A stretch of 64,000 nucleotides of DNA, taken from positions 1-64,000 of the forward strand of contig CAXXWW010000002.1 of the NCBI GenBank assembly GCA_963665215.2, read 5' to 3'. This document shows positions 58,488 to 64,000 of this stretch, in pieces. Source of the stretch: G963665215 sp963665215. Lineage in GTDB: Bacteria > Chloroflexota > Dehalococcoidia > Lucifugimonadales > CAUZJF01. The notes beneath the pieces were generated by a model. That model worked only from the letters and a program-made list of their open reading frames with translations, searched no databases and was not told the DNA's origin. The stretch's first letter is position 1; each line of letters starts with the position of its first letter. The translations under genes were made by a program, and so were the position numbers.

Positions 58488-60206
58488 CCCGAATCCACCG
58501 AAGGAGGGCGTCGGGTTAGCGTCCTGAGGCGGCAAGAAGGTGCTCCTGTGCTTCTGGGATAATGGTTTTGTAGCAAAAAAACGGCCCCGGAAAAGGAGCA
58601 CCCAGTAGATGCTGCCACGCAACCACCCCGACCGGATCCAAATCACCTTCGACGACCGCCGCTTGGTGGCCAATGCCGGGCTGCTCCTTCCGGCCACCCT
58701 GGCGCGGCACCTCGGCCTGCCCGAACTCGTCCGGCAGCGCCTCGACCTGGGCGATGCCCCGGGGCGGGCGAACACGAGCGACAAGATGATGACGCTGGTG
58801 GCGTCTGCGCTGGCTGGGGGCGACTGCATTGACGACGCCGATGTGTTGCGCACCGGGGGGACGGCCTGCACCCTGGGCGGCACGGTGAAGGCGCCATCCA
58901 CCCTGGGCACCTTCCTGCGCAGCTTCCGGTGGGGCCACGTCCGTCAACTCGACCGGGTGAGCCGCGAGTTGCTGGCCCGGGCTTGGCAGGCCGGGGCGGG
59001 ACCCGGCGACGGGCCCCTGACCATTGACCTGGACTCCACCATCTGCGAGACCTACGGACTGGCCAAGGAGGGCGCCCGCCACCACGGCTATACCGGCAAG
59101 CGGGGCTACCACCCGCTGCTGGCCATCGCCGCCGGCACCGGAGACGTGCTGATGTCCCGGCTGCGCGAGGGCCGGGCCAACACCGCCCGCGGCGCCGCCC
59201 ACTTCCTGCGGGAGACGGTGGGACGGGTGCGCTACGCCGGGGCCAACGGACGACTCACGCTACGGGCCGACAGCGGGTTCTACACTCATGGCGTGGTATC
59301 CGTCTGCCGCAAGATGGATGTCCGCTTCTCCATCACCATCCGCCAGCACAAAAGCCTGCACAATCTCATCGAGGCGATACCCGAAGATGCCTGGACGCCG
59401 ATTCCTTACTGGATGGACGGCGCCGCCGATGTGGCCGAGACCACCTGCACCCCCTTCCAGGCCGAGGCGGACGCCGCGCCGGTACGGCTCATCGTCCGGC
59501 GGGTGAAGCCGACGCCCGGTTCCCAACTGGCCCTCTTCGCCAAATACAGCTATCATGGCTTCATCACCGACCGGGACGGGGAGTTGCTCGAACTGGAGGC
59601 TGACCATCGCCGCCACGCCGAGATCGAGAATGCCATACGCGACCTCAAGTACGGCGTCGGGCTGAACCATCTCCCCTCGGGCCGCTTCGCCGCCAACGGC
59701 GCCTGGCTGGCCGTCCAGACGATGGCCCACAACCTGGCCCGCTGGACGGCGCGGATCGGTCTGGGAGAGCGGATAGCCACCACCAAGACCCTCCGGCGGC
59801 GGTTCTTCTCCCTGGCCGGACGGCTCACCCGCTCGGCACGCCGGTTGACCCTGCATCTTCCGGATCGCTGGCCTTGGGCTGAGAAGTTCAGCCGCGCCTT
59901 GGCCCGGCTGCGAGCCATTCCACTCCCGGCCTGACGGCACCGTCGGCGACCGACCCACCCACCGGACAACCGAAGATCCCCGCAGACTCGTGCCAGCCCG
60001 GTCCGAGAGAGTTCCCTGCTGCGTATTCTCTCGCCATCCCGCGCATCGCAGCTCCCGCAGACGGCCATAGGGGCCCCGGTGCGGCGATGAAGACCGTCCG
60101 CCGACCTCCCTACCCCAAATGGAACCCAGGCTATTTCCCCTGTAGCTCCCTCACCCCCCTTCCGCTTTCCTCACGCCGTCCATCGGTGTCCTTCGGTGGA
60201 TTCGGG
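58488..60206 (+). mobile_element. IS1380-family element, copy C
   Basis: This 1719-bp element has the CCCGAATCCACCGAAGGA ends, flanked by a 4-base duplication CTAA (58483-58486 and 60207-60210). Orientation is the same as copy A. Small differences exist (for example GGGGCCCCGG for GGGGCCCCTG near 60073). Confidence 0.92.
58609..59934 (+). CDS. IS1380-family transposase, copy C
   Basis: The gene is intact with 441 residues and all catalytic blocks of the family (LTIDLDSTICE, LTLRADSGFY, HAEIENAIRDLKYG), matching copy A at protein level apart from silent changes. The AAAAGGAGC site precedes the ATG. Two long antisense frames over it are shadows. Confidence 0.95.
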   Translation: MLPRNHPDRIQITFDDRRLVANAGLLLPATLARHLGLPELVRQRLDLGDAPGRANTSDKMMTLVASALAGGDCIDDADVLRTGGTACTLGGTVKAPSTLGTFLRSFRWGHVRQLDRVSRELLARAWQAGAGPGDGPLTIDLDSTICETYGLAKEGARHHGYTGKRGYHPLLAIAAGTGDVLMSRLREGRANTARGAAHFLRETVGRVRYAGANGRLTLRADSGFYTHGVVSVCRKMDVRFSITIRQHKSLHNLIEAIPEDAWTPIPYWMDGAADVAETTCTPFQAEADAAPVRLIVRRVKPTPGSQLALFAKYSYHGFITDRDGELLELEADHRRHAEIENAIRDLKYGVGLNHLPSGRFAANGAWLAVQTMAHNLARWTARIGLGERIATTKTLRRRFFSLAGRLTRSARRLTLHLPDRWPWAEKFSRALARLRAIPLPA

Positions 60207-60454
60207 CTAACGCACGGCAGCGCGATTCCACTTATCAAACCGGGCAGCGCTGTTCAGACAAACGAGACCACCTCTCCCTGCTAGGCAGCCATTATATTGG
60301 GTCCTCTCGAAAGCCCTATAGTAGTGCATTCATCTTGACACTTCAGCCGCCTTCTCGACTGGCCGATCAGAGATAGGCGCAGCCTATCCCACGTGCGTCC
60401 CATCGGCGTCGTAGAGTCACCGGACCGCCCAAGTCCCGTCAGTCCCGTCGACGA
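60207..60454. other. Gap between IS1380 copy C and the integrase remnant
   Basis: No gene recognised. It carries the beheaded 5' end of the cupredoxin gene on the minus strand (to about 60229) and an AT-richer stretch (ATTATATTGGG near 60290) that may be the old promoter of that gene. Confidence 0.4.
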
Positions 60455-60874
60455 GTGATTCTGGGGACATCTGCCGCGAACGTCTTAGCCGAAGCCATAA
60501 GGGATAGAGCTTGGCGCGAACTCGCCTTTCCTGTGACGACAGACGAGGTATCGCACTCAATGGACAGGGCCTGCCAGATTGCGAGGCTGGGCCATGCGTC
60601 GGTGGGGTTCACCCTGCAGGTCTACGGTCACCTGATGCCGGGGATGGACGAGGCCCTTGCAGACGCGACGGACGCCGTGTTCGATCCTGACTCTATCAAA
60701 ATTCTATCACGAGCGGGCGAAATACCAGACCGAGACGGCGTTGCTGAATTGAGCCCAATATGGGACACCGACGCGCAAGCGCTCGCAGGGACAGACGCTC
60801 CGGACTCTATCACGATCCTATCACGAACTACGCGCCCACGACCTCCATTCCATAGAGGAAGCCGCCGAAAGTGA
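60455..60874 (+). pseudogene. C-terminal fragment of a tyrosine recombinase (phage integrase)
   Basis: The last stretch of a catalytic domain is readable: QIARLGHASVGFTLQVYGHL followed by MPGMDEALADATDAVF. The LGH-x-S and the VYGH with the nucleophilic Tyr are the family pattern. The Arg boxes and N-terminal part are missing, so it cannot be active alone. The frame then runs through two 24-base direct repeats (60689-60712 and 60803-60826) and overlaps the end of the convergent tail gene. Its position beside phage tail genes suggests a prophage edge. Confidence 0.6.
60689..60826. repeat. Two 24-base direct repeats at the prophage edge
   Basis: GACTCTATCAAAATTCTATC and ACGA at 60689-60712 recur at 60803-60826 with three mismatches. 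Each unit also has an internal CTATCA repeat. The spacing of 114 bases and location behind the integrase fragment make an attachment-site or integrase arm-binding function conceivable; this is inference. Confidence 0.4.
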
Positions 60875-61679
60875 GGTTAGTTCCTAATGTCTTTTCGCCC
60901 GTCAGTGTAGCAACATATTCCGTATCGGCAGATACCAATTGAAAGTGCCGGAGTGATCCCGACCACTTGCCGTTGCTAACATTAAACGAAGAGGTTTCTA
61001 CGGTCGAGTTGTTGATCTTGATGCGCATCGTGACGCGCGCGGTGACACTTGTGGACACGCCTCCTGGGCGGACGTACATATATCCGCCCAGCGCCCACGC
61101 AGCGTCGGCCGCAGGGGTTTGGGTAACCGAGGACAACGTCTTCTCAGTGGTTGTTATGTACACGAAGGCGAAAGAGCCGGTGACGTAACTCGATAGCGCG
61201 ACCGCGTGCGTGTGGTCGCCCTGAGCTACCTGGTCTGCCCCGGTACCCACATCGCCGTTGGTGTTCAGGGCTTCGAACGTGAACCCACTGGTAGGTCCCG
61301 TGCCACCCGGCGGCCCGGTTGGGCCCTGCCGTGCCAGGAGCTTCCAGCTCGCGTTCGCGGCGTCGGCGACCGGGTCTACCCTGGTGCTGTCGGCGACCGA
61401 GACGTAGACCTGGCCGTCACTGCCCATCACGACGGCGGGGTGCTGGTACGGCACAGAGGCGTGCCATTCCAGCAGGCCGTGGGTGTTGAGCTCGACGCCT
61501 AGGCCCGACCACTCACGGATTATCTGGTTGATGACTTCTCGCTTGGGGAGATCGCCGCCGGACTGTGAGTAGCTGGCGGGCCATCCCGTAGCCCGCACCA
61601 GGCCCTGGGACTCCGGCGTCGCAACGTCGCCCGACTCGGCCCACTTCCGTATCTTCAGCGCGTCTGCGTCTCGTGGCAT
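60828..61679 (-). CDS. Phage tail fibre protein with collagen-like segment
   Basis: The 283-residue protein starts with a conserved N-terminal domain (about 1-105; DALKIRKWAESGDVATPESQ, VMGSDGQVYVSVADST). A short collagen-like GPTGPPGGTGPTSG (about 117-130), then GTGADQVAQGDHTHAVALSS and a C-terminal beta-rich domain (about 150-283) follow. The N-terminal half is a paralogue of the product of the next gene upstream. Tail-fibre or adhesin role is inferred from the layout and neighbours. The stop overlaps the convergent integrase frame. Confidence 0.7.
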   Translation of the reverse strand: MPRDADALKIRKWAESGDVATPESQGLVRATGWPASYSQSGGDLPKREVINQIIREWSGLGVELNTHGLLEWHASVPYQHPAVVMGSDGQVYVSVADSTRVDPVADAANASWKLLARQGPTGPPGGTGPTSGFTFEALNTNGDVGTGADQVAQGDHTHAVALSSYVTGSFAFVYITTTEKTLSSVTQTPAADAAWALGGYMYVRPGGVSTSVTARVTMRIKINNSTVETSSFNVSNGKWSGSLRHFQLVSADTEYVATLTGEKTLGTNLTFGGFLYGMEVVGA

Positions 61680-61688
61680 TGCTCTCTC

Positions 61689-62165
61689 CTAGTGCGTGTG
61701 GTCGCCCTGCGCGACGTCGTCAGCTCCCGTACCGACACCATCGTTGGCGTTCAGGTTCTCGAAGGTGGCGGCCTCTGCGCCCCCCCGGAGGCCGGGTGGC
61801 CCTGGGAGTCCCACCGGCTGGAAGAGCGTCCAGCCGGCCTCGGTCGTGTCGGTCACGGGATCCACACCGGTGCTGTGATAGACCGAGACGTACAGCCAGC
61901 CATCGCTGCCCATCACCATCGCGGGATGCAGATAGGACACCCGCGAGTCCCATTCCAGGAGGCCGTGCTGGTTGACCTCGACACCCAGAGCGGTTAGCTC
62001 CCTGAGTAGCTCATTCAGGACTGCTCTTTCCAGCGTGGGGCCGCCGGGCTGGGAATAGGTGGCATCCCAGCCGGTCTCGCGGTCGATCCCGGTGTCCTCC
62101 GGGTCCTGCACGTCCCCGGTGGCCGCCCACTTTTCGATCAGTAACGCATCTGGGTCTCTAGCCAC
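61689..62165 (-). CDS. Shorter paralogous phage tail fibre protein
   Basis: The 158-residue protein shares the N-terminal domain of its neighbour (DALLIEKWAATGDVQDPEDT, VMGSDGWLYVSVYHST), a short GPPGLRGG collagen-like turn, and the ending GTGADDVAQGDHTH, where it stops. It lacks the C-terminal domain. GTG 62165 with AGGAG nine bases before it overlaps the last base of the upstream gene; the longer frame to 62198 lies within that gene. It is a tandem duplicate or the base portion of a two-piece fibre. Confidence 0.65.
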   Translation of the reverse strand: MARDPDALLIEKWAATGDVQDPEDTGIDRETGWDATYSQPGGPTLERAVLNELLRELTALGVEVNQHGLLEWDSRVSYLHPAMVMGSDGWLYVSVYHSTGVDPVTDTTEAGWTLFQPVGLPGPPGLRGGAEAATFENLNANDGVGTGADDVAQGDHTH

Positions 62166-63265
62166 TACGATTCGCTCCTGAAGCCAACGTCGTCCCAACA
62201 GACCACATGTGCCGCAGACCGATCAGAGATTCTCAGCGCCAGCCGGATAACCTCGCAACTGGCCGTGGGTGTGACCGTTGCTTCGAGGTACTCCCACGTA
62301 TCGAAGGCGGACGGACTCTCCGATTCGTTGCTCTCCAGTGTCAAATTGCCTTCGGCGTCCTCATCCCCACAGACCAAGTCGAGGTAGACATCAGATAGGT
62401 CCAGGTCGTCAGACGTACCGGAGTCGACATAGACCCACGCGCCGAACTCGAGCTGAGTCAGGGGCATGAGATCGGTGTACAGCAGGTCGTAGCTTGGGAA
62501 GACATCGGCCCCATCATCCGAGGCGCTGTCTTGCTCGACCGTGATCTTCCAGCTGTAGTCGCCGGAGTGGGCCTGTTGGTCACTCCGTTCGTACGCGGAT
62601 ACGTTCGTCTCCTGAGCGGTCTGTCCGACCACCACGGGGGAGTCGGTCCCTTCGCAGTCGCCGCCCACCATGTACTCCCAGATGAAACTCGAAAGCTCCA
62701 CTCCAGCGGGAGACGGTAGGCCCCCTACCGTGTCCAGGGCCGCCAGGATGTTCCGGTAATCGAGGTCGCGATGCTCGCCCCGGATCGCGAAAGTCATGTC
62801 TCCGCCGTCCCGGTACCGGATACCGGGGAACACGTGGTCGATGGCGGCCTCCAGGCTGCCGACGGAGCTGTCAGACAGCAGCACTGCCGCACGCATCATG
62901 AGCAGCTTGCGGTAGAACTCGTCGCCGACCGGGACACGAGGTGTCAGGGCTGGTGTCACCGAGGCCAACGGCCCCTGGTCGAAGCCCACACCGCCACTGC
63001 CGTCGAAGCCAAAGAACCCGAAGTCTGTCGACATCGTGGCTGGGCGCGGCAGGTCCAGGAGCTCTCCGATGCAGTCCAGCCAGAAGCCGTTGGCGGTATC
63101 GATCCGCTGCCGGCGCTCCAGATCGGCCAGCGGATCGACCAAGTGCTCCTCGACCACACCCAGCAGCGCCTTGGTCAGGGCCAGCATACGTGGCGCGCGA
63201 CGCCACTGCTGGGTCAGCAGGTCCCCGTTAGCGGCCGCGTCTATCCGGTCCGCGATAGCGCTCAT
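62165..63265 (-). CDS. DUF2612-like phage tail protein with C-terminal beta domain
   Basis: The 366-residue protein has an N-terminal region (about 1-190) matching DUF2612: RRQRIDTANGFWLDCIGELL, FGFFGFDGSGGVGFDQGP and GDEFYRKLLMMRAAVLLSDS. The C-terminal half (about 200-366, SAYERSDQQAHSGDYSWKIT) is beta-rich and resembles carbohydrate-binding jelly rolls. DUF2612 proteins are found in contractile phage and tailocin baseplate/tail modules. It overlaps its upstream neighbour by ATGA and the next gene by one base, so the tail genes are tightly coupled. Confidence 0.7.
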   Translation of the reverse strand: MSAIADRIDAAANGDLLTQQWRRAPRMLALTKALLGVVEEHLVDPLADLERRQRIDTANGFWLDCIGELLDLPRPATMSTDFGFFGFDGSGGVGFDQGPLASVTPALTPRVPVGDEFYRKLLMMRAAVLLSDSSVGSLEAAIDHVFPGIRYRDGGDMTFAIRGEHRDLDYRNILAALDTVGGLPSPAGVELSSFIWEYMVGGDCEGTDSPVVVGQTAQETNVSAYERSDQQAHSGDYSWKITVEQDSASDDGADVFPSYDLLYTDLMPLTQLEFGAWVYVDSGTSDDLDLSDVYLDLVCGDEDAEGNLTLESNESESPSAFDTWEYLEATVTPTASCEVIRLALRISDRSAAHVVCWDDVGFRSES

Positions 63266-64000
63266 GACGCCGTCACCGTGACGTCTTCGGCCGTAACGGT
63301 CAGCCGCGCCGTCAGGTCGATGTCGTCCTCGCTCGTGACGGAGCCCTGGGCCGTATCGTCGGTATCGAGGCCCAACTCGTCGGCCGTGTCGCCGGTCACG
63401 CCGCCCGTCACGGTCACAGGGCTGCCGCTGGAGTCCAGAGGCACCGTAACGACGAAGCGCTCGCCGTCGTAGGCGACCTCTACGTTGTCCAGGTCCGTGG
63501 AACTGGTGGCCCTGAGCGCGGTCTGGAGCGTGGAGGCCACCCCGTCGTAGCCGGTCACCGCAGAGAAGTCCAAACCCGACGCCGTAGCCCCCTGCAGAGT
63601 GACGCTGCCCGACGTGATGGCGTCCACGCCATTGACGATCGTGGCCGTGTCCAGGCCCAGCTCGTCGGATTCGCTTCCGGTGAAGGCGGCGCTTGCAGTG
63701 GGCACAACCCCGCTGCTGGAGTCCAAGGGCAGAGTCACGACGAACGCCGAGGCGGTGCTGTCGTAGTCGACCTCTACGTTGTCCAGGTCTGTGGAGCTGG
63801 TGGCCCTGAGCGCGGTCTGGAGCGTGGAAGCCACACCGTCGCGGTCGGTGTCCGAGGAGAAGTCGAGCCCGGTCAATGTCTGGCTCAGGAAGGTCACGGT
63901 CCCGCTGGTGATGCCCTGAAGCGTCGTCAGGGACGCAACCGTCCCCGTGCCGGTGACTACGGTGGCGCGTCCATGGAAGTTGACCAGATCAGCAACCGTC
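63262..64000 (-). CDS. DUF3383/tail-sheath-like protein, partial
   Basis: The frame is open to the window edge on its N-terminal side. It contains two tandem repeats of about 100 residues (LDFSSDTDRDGVASTLQTAL and LDFSAVTGYDGVASTLQTAL, each followed by RATSSTDLDNVEV, a strand and a GSESDELGLD or GDTADELGLD block). These resemble the domain pattern of DUF3383 proteins, the sheath-like proteins of contractile tails. The high Asp/Ser/Thr content is normal for such proteins. The ATG 63897 seen in frame is internal. The rest lies outside the window. Confidence 0.6.
   Translation of the reverse strand, partial: TVADLVNFHGRATVVTGTGTVASLTTLQGITSGTVTFLSQTLTGLDFSSDTDRDGVASTLQTALRATSSTDLDNVEVDYDSTASAFVVTLPLDSSSGVVPTASAAFTGSESDELGLDTATIVNGVDAITSGSVTLQGATASGLDFSAVTGYDGVASTLQTALRATSSTDLDNVEVAYDGERFVVTVPLDSSGSPVTVTGGVTGDTADELGLDTDDTAQGSVTSEDDIDLTARLTVTAEDVTVTAS

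Overview
The window looks like chromosomal DNA of a GC-rich, monoderm-type bacterium, most likely a Chloroflexota lineage close to Dehalococcoidia. This is inferred from gene content: MalT-like LuxR ATPase regulator, DUF5679 zinc-ribbon protein, DUF1385 next to rpmE, MMPL exporter, UGSC protein and many Cys-lipoproteins. No rRNA or tRNA gene was found, so the assignment is not firm.

Layout. 1-3.8 kb: a small Tat-signal protein, the biotin transporter subunit bioY and two thioredoxin-fold lipoproteins. 3.9-5.7 kb: a transposon graveyard, with a truncated IS256 copy fused to an IS1182-type remnant. 5.7-9.0 kb: a mannonate-dehydratase-like enzyme, then a NifU-like small protein and a probable UGSC-family selenoprotein with an in-frame UGA and a SECIS-like hairpin. 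9.0-14.8 kb: a MalT/LuxR regulator broken by IS256, plus another IS256 copy. 14.9-19.1 kb: a metal-binding small protein, a frameshifted MMPL exporter and a D-2-hydroxyacid dehydrogenase whose stop codon is hit by IS1380. 21-29.7 kb: a glycosyltransferase, an oxidoreductase, lipoproteins, an orphan anti-sigma-like protein and a cobalamin adenosyltransferase, with two IS481 copies. 29.7-33.1 kb: a second glycosyltransferase split by IS1380. 33.3-35 kb: a third IS481 and REP-like repeats. 35-38.6 kb: histidine genes hisH-hisA-(methyltransferase)-hisF-hisIE. 38.7-46.7 kb: an ABC exporter, a DapA-family aldolase and a moxR-DUF58-transglutaminase operon. 47-54.5 kb, minus strand: two translation modules, rplU-rpmA-rpmE-DUF1385 and nusA-ylxR-infB-rbfA-truB-DUF5679. 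54.9-57.8 kb: modABC molybdate uptake. 57.8-60.2 kb: a cupredoxin gene beheaded by a third IS1380. 60.4-64 kb: an integrase remnant and phage tail genes that run off the window edge.

Nine insertion sequences of three families (IS256, IS1380, IS481, three copies each) are present. Copies within a family are almost identical, and clean target duplications remain in several places, so the bursts look recent. They have damaged at least three host genes and changed the end of a fourth. All three IS481 copies abut REP-like palindromes.

The most notable biological signals are the UGSC selenoprotein locus, the promoter-terminator arrangement in the nusA leader together with a long low-complexity NusA tail, and IS481 insertion into REP palindromes.
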